DNA of 30,399 nt from JBBQAA01 sp038276395. GTDB lineage: Bacteria; Actinomycetota; Thermoleophilia; Solirubrobacterales; Solirubrobacteraceae. The position numbers were made by a program, and so were the translations under genes. The notes under the pieces are model-generated. The model was not told the DNA's origin. It did no database searches and saw nothing but the letters and a program-made list of their open reading frames with translations. Below, piece by piece: positions 13,653-22,233 of the stretch (position 1 is the stretch's first letter; every line of letters starts with the position of its first letter). The stretch lies in the NCBI GenBank assembly GCA_038276395.1, contig JBBQAA010000069.1, positions 1 to 30,399 of the forward strand, in the 5' to 3' direction.

Positions 13653-13674
13653 TACAATGATTAGCAGCGCTAAT
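13653..13674 (+). promoter_or_regulatory. -10 box and MarR operator overlapping the start codon
   Basis: TACAAT (13653-13658) is followed after one base by the perfect palindrome ATTAGCAGCGCTAAT (13660-13674; 6-bp arms, 3-nt centre). The last two operator bases are the first two bases of the marR ATG at 13673. Transcription would start at about 13665, inside the operator, so a bound dimer should block initiation. This is the classic negative autoregulation layout of MarR repressors, with a leader of only about 8 nt. Confidence 0.75.
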
Positions 13675-14140
13675 GACTTCTGTCCCGACGCCCACGCCCA
13701 CGCCCTCCTCCCTCGACGTCGCCGCCCGGCTGCGTCTCGCGGTGACCCGCACCGCGCGGCGGCTGCGCCAGGAGGCGGGCACCGGGCCGGGCCCGACGCT
13801 CACCGCTGCGCTCTCGACGATCGAGCGCCGCGGGCCGCTCACCCCGAGCGAGCTGGCGGGCGCGGAGCGCATCCAGCGCCCGACCGTCACCCGGCTCCTC
13901 GCCCGGCTCGAGGCCGAGGGGCTCGTGGCGCGGGCGGGCGACCCCGCCGACCGGCGCGTCTCGCTCATCAGCGCGACGCCGGCGGGGCGCGCGCTCCTGC
14001 GCACCCTGCGCACGCGCAAGACCGCCTATCTCGCGCGGCGCCTCGAAGGGCTCCCCGCCGCCGAGCTCGACACGCTGGCGCGGGCGGCGGCGATCCTCGA
14101 GCGGCTGCTCGAGGATGGCGAGCGGGAGGCCGGCGCGTGA
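13673..14140 (+). CDS. MarR-family transcriptional repressor
   Basis: The 155-residue protein has the MarR winged-helix layout. A dimerisation helix (LDVAARLRLAVTRTARRLRQ) is followed by the recognition segment GPLTPSELAGAERIQRPTVTRLLARLEAEGLVARAGDPADRRVSLISATPAGR, in which DPADRRVSLISAT is the wing with the family DxRxxxxxLT pattern. C-terminal helices complete the dimer interface. The ATG at 13673 falls within its own palindromic operator. The stop overlaps the GTG start of the MFS gene by 4 nt. By context it represses this efflux operon until a small ligand binds; the ligand is unknown. Confidence 0.92.
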   Translation: MTSVPTPTPTPSSLDVAARLRLAVTRTARRLRQEAGTGPGPTLTAALSTIERRGPLTPSELAGAERIQRPTVTRLLARLEAEGLVARAGDPADRRVSLISATPAGRALLRTLRTRKTAYLARRLEGLPAAELDTLARAAAILERLLEDGEREAGA

Positions 14141-15390
14141 CCGCCGCCCTCTCCCGCTCCCTCTCCTCGCTCTCGATCCCCAACTACCGCCGCTACTTCG
14201 CGGGGATGGTCGTCTCGATCACCGGCAACTGGATGCAGATCGTCGCCGAGACGTGGCTGATCCTCCGCCTCACCGGCTCGGGCGCCGCCGTCGGGCTGAC
14301 CGCCGCGCTGCAGTTCCTGCCGATCCTCCTGGCCGGGGCGTGGGGCGGCCTCCTGGCCGACCGGCTCTCCAAGCGGCGGATCCTCTCGGTGACGCAGGCC
14401 GCGCTCATCCTGCCCGCGGTGGCCATGGGGGTGCTCACGCTCACCGGGGTGATCGTGCCGTGGATGGTGTGGGCGCTCGTGCTCATCCGCGGCACGGTGC
14501 TCGCCGTCGACAACCCCGCCCGGCAGGCCTTCCCCGTCGAGCTCGTCGGCCCCGAGCGGGTGCTGAACGCCGTCTCGCTGAACTCGGTCCTCATCCACAC
14601 CGGGCGGATCGCGGGGCCGGCGCTCGCGGGGGTGACGATCGCCACGCTCGGCGTCGCGCCGTGCTTTCTCGTCAACGCCGTCTCCTTCGGCGGGATGCTC
14701 CTCGCCCTGCGCCGGATGGACCCGGAGGCCCTGCATGTCTCCGAGCGGGTGGCGCCCGAGCCCGGGCAGATCCGCTCCGCGCTGGCCTACGTGCGCGCGA
14801 CGCCCGAGCTGCGGATTCCGCTGCTGCTGATGGCCGCGATCGGGACCTTCGGCTTCAATTTCCAGGTCCTGCTCCCGCTCTTCGCGCGCTTCACCTGGCA
14901 CGGGACGGCCGCCACCTACGCCCTGCTCACGGCGACGATGGGCGTCGGCTCGATCCTCGGGGCGCTGTCGGCGGGCGCCCGGGGCGCGGTCACGCCGCGC
15001 CTCATCGCCCGGGCCGCCACCGCCTTCGGTGCGTTCTCCGTGCTCGCCGCGCTCGCGCCCGACCTGCCCGCCCAGCTCGCCCTCCTCCCGCTGCTCGGCG
15101 CGGCCAGCGTGACCTTCGCGGCGGGGACGAACTCGGCCCTGCAGCTCGCCGTGGCCCCCGCCATGCGCGGGCGGGTCATGGCTCTCTACTCGGTGGTCTT
15201 CCTCGGCTCGACCCCGATCGGCGGCCCCGTCTCCGGCCTCCTCGCCGAGGTCGCGGGCCCGCGTGCGGGCCTCGCCCTGGGCGGCGTGGTCGCCCTCGCG
15301 GCCTCCGTCTGGGCGCGCGGCGCGTGGACCCGCGCGGCGGCGCCCGCCCGGCGTTCCGTCCTCACCGTGCCGGCCGCTCCCGCCGCCTGA
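14137..15390 (+). CDS. MFS exporter (DHA3/EntS-like)
   Basis: The 417-residue transporter has about 12 membrane helices and begins with the DHA3-type SIPNYRRYFAGMVVSITGNWMQ, followed by the loop motif GGLLADRLSKRRIL, LVLIRGTVLAVDNPARQAFPVELV and LNSVLIHTGRIAGPALAG. Later helices include MGVGSILGALSAG and MRGRVMALYSVVFLGSTPIGG. This subgroup includes the enterobactin exporter EntS and many drug efflux proteins driven by the proton gradient. The GTG start at 14137 overlaps the marR stop, so the two genes are coupled. Efflux of a toxic compound is the likely role. The last 29 bp overlap the convergent DedA gene. Confidence 0.9.
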   Translation: MTAALSRSLSSLSIPNYRRYFAGMVVSITGNWMQIVAETWLILRLTGSGAAVGLTAALQFLPILLAGAWGGLLADRLSKRRILSVTQAALILPAVAMGVLTLTGVIVPWMVWALVLIRGTVLAVDNPARQAFPVELVGPERVLNAVSLNSVLIHTGRIAGPALAGVTIATLGVAPCFLVNAVSFGGMLLALRRMDPEALHVSERVAPEPGQIRSALAYVRATPELRIPLLLMAAIGTFGFNFQVLLPLFARFTWHGTAATYALLTATMGVGSILGALSAGARGAVTPRLIARAATAFGAFSVLAALAPDLPAQLALLPLLGAASVTFAAGTNSALQLAVAPAMRGRVMALYSVVFLGSTPIGGPVSGLLAEVAGPRAGLALGGVVALAASVWARGAWTRAAAPARRSVLTVPAAPAA

Positions 15391-15964
15391 GCCAGAGCGC
15401 GAGGACCGCGAGCACCACTACGCCCGCCACGGCCAGGCCGGTCCCCGCGCGGGTGATGACGTGCAGGCCCGCCTCGCCGAGCGCGTAGGCGAGGAGTCCG
15501 ACCACCGTCGCCCAGCAGATCCCGCCGAGCGCGTTCCAGACGAAGAACGTGGGGAAGGACATCCCGCTCCCGCCCGCCATCCACGCCGTCGTCACCCGCA
15601 CGAGCGCGACCCAGCGCCCGAGGAAGACCGCCTTGCCGCCGTGGCGGGCGAAGAAGGCGTCGCCGGCCACGAGCAGGCGGCGCCGGCGCGCGTGGAAGGG
15701 GCCGGGGCGCTCGAGCAGCCGCCGGCCGCCGTGGCGGCCGATGAAGAAGCCGATGTTGTCCCCAACGATCGCCCCGGCCGCCCCGAGCACGATGACGAGG
15801 ACGATGTCGAGGTGGCCGGCGGCGGCGGCGATCGCGCCGAGGGCGAGGGCGGTCTCCCCCGGCGAGGGCACGCCCATCGACTCAAGCGCGATGAAGCCGA
15901 AGACCGACAGGTACCCGAGGTTGTCGGGCACGTGGATGAGCGCGAGGACGACGGCGAGGCTCAC
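15362..15964 (-). CDS. DedA/VTT-family membrane protein (second copy)
   Basis: The 200-residue product is a more canonical DedA protein than the one at 12714. It has GYLSVFGFIALESMGVPSPGET, GAAGAIVGDNIGFFIGRHGGRRLLERPG, the GRWVALVRVTTAWMAGGSGM segment with the conserved Arg of the F/GRW..(V/L)R motif, FFVWNALGGICWA and a last helix ending LWLRRRERPAR. Predicted role: transport of lipid carrier or phospholipid across the inner membrane. The GTG start at 15964 lies 31 bp after the ctaA stop on the same strand, so the two may be co-transcribed. Its 3' end overlaps the MFS gene. Confidence 0.88.
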   Translation of the reverse strand: MSLAVVLALIHVPDNLGYLSVFGFIALESMGVPSPGETALALGAIAAAAGHLDIVLVIVLGAAGAIVGDNIGFFIGRHGGRRLLERPGPFHARRRRLLVAGDAFFARHGGKAVFLGRWVALVRVTTAWMAGGSGMSFPTFFVWNALGGICWATVVGLLAYALGEAGLHVITRAGTGLAVAGVVVLAVLALWLRRRERPAR

Positions 15965-15995
15965 GGGGGCGGCGCTCGCACCGGTCCGGGCGGCC

Positions 15996-16985
<990 letters not shown>

Positions 16986-17000
16986 TGTGCCGCCCCGGGC

Positions 17001-17006
17001 TACATT
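17001..17006 (+). promoter_or_regulatory. -10 element TACATT for the polysaccharide ABC operon
   Basis: TACATT lies 7 nt before the GTG at 17014, which would be the first transcribed codon or nearly so. The spacing matches other genes in the window and favours 17014 over the GTG at 16987. Confidence 0.5.
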
Positions 17007-17013
17007 TTCCGTC

Positions 17014-18267
17014 GTGAGAACCGAGACGTCTCCGCCCACCGCTGTACTCGTCGATGGCGTATCCAAGACGTTCCGCCTGCCCACCGAGCGGGTCTCGACG
17101 CTCAAGGAGCGCATGCTGCACCCCCTCCGGCGCCCGTCCTATCGCCGCTTCGACGCCCTGAAGGACATTTCCTTCGAGGTGCCCAAAGGCGAGTTCTTCG
17201 GGATCGTGGGCCGCAACGGCTCCGGGAAGAGCACGCTGCTCAAGTGCATGGCCGGGATCTACAGGGTCGGGTCCGGGGCGATCTACCTTGACGGCCGCGT
17301 CTCGACGTTCATCGAGCTCGGTGTCGGCTTCAACCCGGATCTCGCGGCCATGGACAACGTGGTGCTGAACGGCGTCATGCTCGGGCTGCCCGCCTCCGAG
17401 GCCCGCGAACGCTACGAGCGGGTCGTTGACTTCGCCGAGCTGCGGGAGTTCGAGGACCTGAAGCTCAAGAACTACTCGTCGGGCATGCTCGTCCGCCTTG
17501 CGTTCTCGGTCATGGTCCAGGTCGAGGCCGACATCCTGCTCATCGACGAGGTGCTGGCCGTGGGGGACGCCGCCTTCCAGCAGAAGTGCTTCGACGTGTT
17601 CAACGACCTGCGCGACCAGGGCCGCACGATCGTCCTCGTCACGCACGACATGTCCGCCGTGCGGCGCTTCTGCCACCGCGCGATGCTCATCGACCGCGGC
17701 GAGATCGTCGCCATGGGCGACCCGACCGACGTCTCCAACGAGTACGTCGACCTCAACTTCGCCCACGCCCAGCTCGCGGAGGGCGGTAGCGAGGAGGCCG
17801 GCACGCCGAGCCCCAACGCCGGCGTGGCCGAGCTGCTCGAGGTGTGGTGGGAGGACGCCGAGGGCCGGCGCGACGTCAGCTTCCACCAGGGTCAGACCGT
17901 GACCTTCCGCGCCCGCGTCAAGACGCACCGGGCGATCGACGACCCGCTCATCGCCGTGACGTTCGAGAACGACCAGCACCAGCCGCTGCTCGTCACCTCG
18001 ACCAACTGGATGACGCAGGGCACGGGCTCGTTTGCCGCCGGCGACGAGCTCACGTTCTCGGCCACCTACGACCTGAACTTCGCCCCGGGCCGGATCCACG
18101 CCTCGCCCTGGATCGCGCGCAACGGCGTGGAGATCCTCGATCGCCGCCCGCAGATGGACTCCCTGCTCGTGCTCGGCGCGGTGGCCACGGGCGGCCTGCT
18201 CGAGCTGCCCCACGAGGTCACGCTCCAGTCGCGCGAGACCCTGCTCACGGCCCAGGCCGGCGCATGA
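17014..18267 (+). CDS. polysaccharide ABC exporter ATPase with C-terminal recognition domain (Wzt-like)
   Basis: The 417-residue product starts with an ABC ATPase domain (about 1-245): P-loop GRNGSGKST near 66-74, the signature YSSGM before LVRLAFSV, Walker B ILLIDEVLAVGD and the switch VLVTHD. These are typical of the TagH/Wzt subfamily that powers export of O-antigen, teichoic acid or rhamnan chains. A linker leads to a beta-rich C-terminal domain (about 270-400: LEVWWEDAEGR, GQTVTFRARVKT, DELTFSATYDLNFAPGRIHASPWIA), corresponding to the Wzt carbohydrate-binding domain that recognises a modified chain terminus. The GTG at 17014 was chosen from the -10 spacing. It overlaps the permease start (ATGA) by 4 nt. 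Confidence 0.92.
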   Translation: MRTETSPPTAVLVDGVSKTFRLPTERVSTLKERMLHPLRRPSYRRFDALKDISFEVPKGEFFGIVGRNGSGKSTLLKCMAGIYRVGSGAIYLDGRVSTFIELGVGFNPDLAAMDNVVLNGVMLGLPASEARERYERVVDFAELREFEDLKLKNYSSGMLVRLAFSVMVQVEADILLIDEVLAVGDAAFQQKCFDVFNDLRDQGRTIVLVTHDMSAVRRFCHRAMLIDRGEIVAMGDPTDVSNEYVDLNFAHAQLAEGGSEEAGTPSPNAGVAELLEVWWEDAEGRRDVSFHQGQTVTFRARVKTHRAIDDPLIAVTFENDQHQPLLVTSTNWMTQGTGSFAAGDELTFSATYDLNFAPGRIHASPWIARNGVEILDRRPQMDSLLVLGAVATGGLLELPHEVTLQSRETLLTAQAGA

Positions 18268-19154
18268 GCGCGGTCACGGAGCCCAAGCCGGCGGCCCGCA
18301 AGCCCGACGCCCCGGCCTCCCCGCGGGGGCGGCCCATCCGCGGCCCGTCGGCGTTCGGGGGCACGACCAAGCGGTTCCTCTCACTCACCTACACGCTGGC
18401 GATCACCGACTTCAAGCTGCGGTTCTTCGGCTCTGCGCTCGGCTACCTGTGGCAGCTGGTCCGGCCGCTGATGCTCTTCGCGGTCCTCTACGCCGTGTTC
18501 ACGCGGGTGCTCAAGGTCGGTGTCGCCGTGCCGTTCTATCCGGCGATCCTCATCACGAACATCGTGCTCTTCACCTTCTGGGCCGAGGTCACAGCGGGGT
18601 CGGTGAGGTCGATCGTCGACCGCGAGGGGCTCATGCGGAAGATCCAGTTCCCACGCCTCGTGATCCCACTGTCGATCACCCTCACGGGTCTGTTCAACCT
18701 CGCACTGAACCTCCTCGCCGTGGCGGTGTTCCTCGCCGTGGCCGGCGTGTCGTTCCACCCCACGATCTGGGAGGCGCCGTTCCTCGTGCTCGCGCTCGGC
18801 TTGTTTGCCGGCGGCACGGCGATGATCCTGTCTGCGCTCTACGTGCGCTTCCGCGACGTGCAGCCAATCTGGGACGTCTTCAACCAAGCGCTGTACTTCG
18901 CGACGCCGATCATCTATTCGTTCGAAACGATCAAGGACCGGACGCACCTGCTCCACGTGATCATGGCCAACCCGATCTCGATCATTCTCACTCAGTTCCG
19001 CCACGCGGTCATCGACCCGCGGGCGGCGAATGCGGTCACGGCCGCGGGAGGCTGGCTGTGGCTGCTCATCCCCATCGCCATCTGGATCTTCGTGATCGCC
19101 TTCGGCGTGTGGTTCTTCGACCGTCAGGCGCCGGTCATCGCGGAGGACCTGTAG
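18264..19154 (+). CDS. polysaccharide ABC exporter permease (Wzm-like)
   Basis: This 296-residue ABC-2-type permease pairs with the ATPase just upstream. A Pro/Ala-rich cytoplasmic N-terminus leads into LTYTLAITDFKLRFFGSALGYLWQLVRPLMLFAVLYAVF, the family's interfacial and first membrane helices, then about five more helices and the typical ALYVRFRDVQPIWDVFNQALYFATPIIYS and NPISIILTQFRHAVID segments. The pair should export an undecaprenyl-linked polysaccharide across the membrane. The ATG at 18264 overlaps the ATPase stop. The 3' end overlaps the convergent glycosyltransferase gene by 20 bp. Confidence 0.93.
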   Translation: MSAVTEPKPAARKPDAPASPRGRPIRGPSAFGGTTKRFLSLTYTLAITDFKLRFFGSALGYLWQLVRPLMLFAVLYAVFTRVLKVGVAVPFYPAILITNIVLFTFWAEVTAGSVRSIVDREGLMRKIQFPRLVIPLSITLTGLFNLALNLLAVAVFLAVAGVSFHPTIWEAPFLVLALGLFAGGTAMILSALYVRFRDVQPIWDVFNQALYFATPIIYSFETIKDRTHLLHVIMANPISIILTQFRHAVIDPRAANAVTAAGGWLWLLIPIAIWIFVIAFGVWFFDRQAPVIAEDL

Positions 19155-21261
19155 CGGCGAGCGCGCGCCGCAGGCCGGCCTCGACCTGCCCGGCCGCCCG
19201 GTCCCACGTCCGCTCGGCGGTGAAGGCGATCCCCGCGTGCGAGCGCGCCTCCCACTCGTCGCGGTCCGTGAGCAGCCGCTCGATCTGATCGGCCAGGGCG
19301 ATCGGGTGGAAGGCCGACAGCGCCACGGCGCCGTCGGCGCCGAAGATCCCCTCGGCGCTGATCCCGGCGAGATCAACGCAGGGCAGCCCGCAGGCGAGCA
19401 TCTCCTGCGGGATCAGCGAGTAGTTGGTCAGCGAGAGCACGAGGCCGACCGTCGCCTCGCTGAACACCCAGGAGAGCGCCCGCGGGGAGAGAACGCCGTA
19501 GTGCTCGTAGGGCACCGGCATGTTGATCATCGCGCCGTTCCCGAAGCTCACCACGCGCAGCCCCGGCCGCCGCTCCGCGAGCTCCTGCAGCGCCATCAGG
19601 GCCAGGGGAACGGCGCGGCGGGGCGTCGCGTCTCGCGCGTAGAGCGCCACGGTGTTCCGGCGCCGCTCCACCGCTCGCGGCCGGTAGGCCGCGTGATCGA
19701 CGCCGAAGTCGAAGAGGGACGTCGTCCGCCCGTAGCGCTCGCGCATCATCCGCTCGAGCCACGGCGAGGCGCATATGCAGTGCATGTCGAGCGCGTACGT
19801 GGCTTCGGCCCAGCGTGACTCGACCGAGGTGGCGTAGAACTCCGCCTCGTGGTCGTGGATGAGGTAGGCGCGGGCGCGGCAGCCCGGGAGCAGCATGACC
19901 TCGTGTGCGGTCTGCCAGCCCGTGGCGATGACGACATCGGCGCCATACCAGTCCTCGAACCCGACGAACACTGGGCCCTCGATCGGCGCGAACCACTCCC
20001 GCAGGTCCCGGCGCAGCCGCGCTGGCCGGTGCCCGTCGAAGTGGCCGAGCTCATCGCTCACCCAGTACGTCACCGTGTGCCCGGCGAGCTCCAGGCGGCG
20101 CATCAGCTGGAGGATCGAGTTGTGGCCGCCCGAGCCTCGTGAGAAGGGCGGGATGACGCAGGCGACGTGGAGCGCCGCCTCCCGGGCCTGGCCGGGCAGC
20201 ACCGGGCGGAGCGCCGCGGGGCCGTGCTTGGCGTAGCGCCGGACCGCGTCCCAGATGACGGCCCGGCGCGCGGCCGGGACGAAGACCGGCCGCGGCGGAG
20301 CGTCCGCGCCCGGCTCGAGGTCGGGCAGGGGTCCGGCGACCGTGCCCTCCAGCGAGAGACGGCGCTGCATCGCCGGGGGCAGGGCGTGGGCGCGCGAGCC
20401 CAGCGCGCTCGCGAGCCTGCGGGCCGAGTGGTGCACGACCGAGCGCCGGCTCCAGCGGCGCATCTCCTCCGCGGAGATCCCCTGCTGGACCATCCACGCC
20501 CGGTCCGCCCCGACGAGCGCGCGCACGTCGCGGACGGTGGAGCGCAGGCCGAAGCGCTCGACGTGGCCGAGCGCCGCTCGCAATCCCCGGTACTCGTCGA
20601 AGTAGCGGCGCATGAACTGCGCCGGGGGATAGTCGTGCGCGTGCAGCACCGCCGCCTCCGGCACGTAGGCCTTGGCCCACCCGGCGGCGAGCATCCGCTG
20701 CGCGAACGCCTGATCCTCCGCGTAGGGGGCGTCGCCGAACCGGATCTCGGCCCAGCAGTCCCGCCGGTAGGCGGCGTTGACGTTCGACAGGAAGCCCTCC
20801 CCGCCCGCATGCTGGAGGCTCGCCCCGCCGTCCGGCGACTCGTGAGTGGCGAAGAAGGCCTCGAGCTCCCGCGCGATCATCGGCGAGGTCTCCGGCCGCG
20901 CGCGGTGTGGCCCGTACACGGCGCCGACGTCCCCAGCGAGGTCGAACCCCCGCTCGAGGCCCGCCAGCCAGCCCGGCAGCGGCGTGGCGTCCTGGGTGAG
21001 GAAGGCGATCACCTCGCCCGAGGTCGACTCGGCGGCGAGGTCGCGCGTACGGCCGTGTCCGAACTCGCCCGCCGGGATCTCCAGGACCCGAGCGCCCGCG
21101 GCCCGCGCGATCTCGGGGCTCCCGTCGATCGACCCCGAGTCGACGACGAGCACCTCCAGCGAGCGGGTGTCCGCGGCCTGCGCGCTCACCGCCGCGAGGA
21201 GCTCCCCCAGGTAGCGCGCCCCGTCCTTGACGGGGACGACGACCGAGACCGTCCGGCCCAT
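19135..21261 (-). CDS. two-domain glycosyltransferase: GT2 plus WsaF-like rhamnosyltransferase
   Basis: The 708-residue protein fuses two transferases. The N-terminal GT2 domain (about 1-290) has VSVVVPVKDGARYLGELL, VLVVDSGSIDGS, the rhamnosyltransferase-like GEFGHGRTRDLA and FLTQDATPLPGWL, where QDA stands for the DxD-type metal site. The C-terminal GT-B domain (about 370-700) has ACVIPPFSRGSGGHNSIL, IATGWQTAHEVMLL, YLIHDHEAEFYATS, LFDFGVDHAAYRPR and LIPQEMLACGLPCVDL, resembling WsaF, the rhamnan-forming enzyme of S-layer glycans. It would build or cap a rhamnose-rich surface polymer exported by the adjacent ABC system. It is last in a five-gene minus-strand run, 2 bp after the small coiled-coil gene. 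The actual sugars are inferred. Confidence 0.87.
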   Translation of the reverse strand: MGRTVSVVVPVKDGARYLGELLAAVSAQAADTRSLEVLVVDSGSIDGSPEIARAAGARVLEIPAGEFGHGRTRDLAAESTSGEVIAFLTQDATPLPGWLAGLERGFDLAGDVGAVYGPHRARPETSPMIARELEAFFATHESPDGGASLQHAGGEGFLSNVNAAYRRDCWAEIRFGDAPYAEDQAFAQRMLAAGWAKAYVPEAAVLHAHDYPPAQFMRRYFDEYRGLRAALGHVERFGLRSTVRDVRALVGADRAWMVQQGISAEEMRRWSRRSVVHHSARRLASALGSRAHALPPAMQRRLSLEGTVAGPLPDLEPGADAPPRPVFVPAARRAVIWDAVRRYAKHGPAALRPVLPGQAREAALHVACVIPPFSRGSGGHNSILQLMRRLELAGHTVTYWVSDELGHFDGHRPARLRRDLREWFAPIEGPVFVGFEDWYGADVVIATGWQTAHEVMLLPGCRARAYLIHDHEAEFYATSVESRWAEATYALDMHCICASPWLERMMRERYGRTTSLFDFGVDHAAYRPRAVERRRNTVALYARDATPRRAVPLALMALQELAERRPGLRVVSFGNGAMINMPVPYEHYGVLSPRALSWVFSEATVGLVLSLTNYSLIPQEMLACGLPCVDLAGISAEGIFGADGAVALSAFHPIALADQIERLLTDRDEWEARSHAGIAFTAERTWDRAAGQVEAGLRRALAATGPPR

Positions 21262-21263
21262 GC

Positions 21264-21539
21264 TCAGGAGCTCAGGCGCCGCTTCGCGCGGGCCACTCTC
21301 CGCTTCAGCCCGCGTGCCCGCCGCAGCCCCTCGAGAGCCGCGAGCGCACCGGGCCGCTTCATGACCCGGTCGAGGTCGACGTGCCAGCGCTCGAGCCAGT
21401 ACAGCTTCTCCTGGGCCTCGGCGACGGTCGCGGCGGTCCGTGCCGCCTGCTCGTGCAGCTCGGTCTCGAGCTCGGCGACGCGCGCCTCAAGCTCGGCGAT
21501 GTGCGCCTCGCGCGGGTCAACGGCGGATGAAGACTCCAT
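21264..21539 (-). CDS. small coiled-coil protein with a YWLERWHVDLD motif
   Basis: The 91-residue product is not in a family I can name. Residues 11-45 are an uninterrupted heptad helix (AHIAELEARVAELETELHEQ). They lead to LYWLERWHVDLDRVMKRPGALAALEGL and a strongly basic C-terminus (KRRVARAKRRLSS). I recall similar aromatic-basic tails on glycosyltransferases and methyltransferases in polysaccharide loci of related actinobacteria, so it may be a stand-alone scaffold for the synthesis complex; that is inference. The ATG at 21539 is 31 bp after the preceding stop, and its own stop is 2 bp from the next start, so it is clearly in the operon. Confidence 0.7.
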   Translation of the reverse strand: MESSSAVDPREAHIAELEARVAELETELHEQAARTAATVAEAQEKLYWLERWHVDLDRVMKRPGALAALEGLRRARGLKRRVARAKRRLSS

Positions 21540-21570
21540 CGGTCCAGTCTGCCATCCGGCCCGGCCGCGC

Positions 21571-22233
21571 TCATCGGTCGCGCTCGTGGCCGGCCCGCCC
21601 CACGGCCATGGCCAGGAGGGCCGGAGCGCCCGCGACGACGAGCGCGAGCAGGATCCAGAGCGTGAGCGGCTGGACGAACCCGGGATGGAACAGCGTCGCC
21701 CGGCGGACGATCGTCCCGGCCTGCTCGAGCAGCGTGGGCGGCCGGCTGCGGCGGAAGTCGAGGACGATGTCGGTGCCGAGCGGCGTGCCGGAGGACTCGG
21801 CGTGGCTGAGCGGGGCCGCCGCGTCCGCACCGCCGAGGACCGCGACGGACACCCTGCCCCGGTTCCGCAGGCAGACTGAGACGCGCCGGCCCGTGCGGAC
21901 GCGCGGGACCCGCGCCGTGAGATGTACCTGCGCGCCCCGGTAGCCGCCCGCGATCGACCCGTGCACGCTCGGCCCATCGCCACGCACCGTGACGGCCAGC
22001 GGCGGGCCCCCGCCCGCCGGGCGCCCGAGGGCCAGCGCGACGCGGTCAAACGACGCGGGGACATCGATCGGCCCCTGACAGAGCGAGCGCCCCGGGCCGA
22101 GCTGCGCCGCCACGATCTGAGGATGCACGCCCGTCGTGAAGGCGAGGGACGTGCGCTCCGTGCCGGCCCGCGTCAGGAGCGCGGCGACTCCCACGAAGGG
22201 GATGACGAGCACGGCGAGCCAGGGTCTACGCAT
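21571..22233 (-). CDS. bitopic membrane protein of unknown function
   Basis: The 220-residue protein has an N-terminal hydrophobic helix (WLAVLVIPFVGVAALL, residues 5-20), an external domain of about 165 residues and a C-terminal membrane helix (LTLWILLALVVAGAPALLAMAVG), ending in a short charged tail. The external part is beta-like (SLAFTTGVHPQIVAAQLG, PLAVTVRGDG, RVSVCLRNRG), with two cysteines (CQGPIDVP and VCLRNRG) that could form a disulfide. I do not recognise the family. Its start overlaps the stop of the DUF2142 gene by 8 bp, so it is probably a partner of that membrane enzyme in surface-glycan assembly. Confidence 0.7.
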   Translation of the reverse strand: MRRPWLAVLVIPFVGVAALLTRAGTERTSLAFTTGVHPQIVAAQLGPGRSLCQGPIDVPASFDRVALALGRPAGGGPPLAVTVRGDGPSVHGSIAGGYRGAQVHLTARVPRVRTGRRVSVCLRNRGRVSVAVLGGADAAAPLSHAESSGTPLGTDIVLDFRRSRPPTLLEQAGTIVRRATLFHPGFVQPLTLWILLALVVAGAPALLAMAVGRAGHERDR

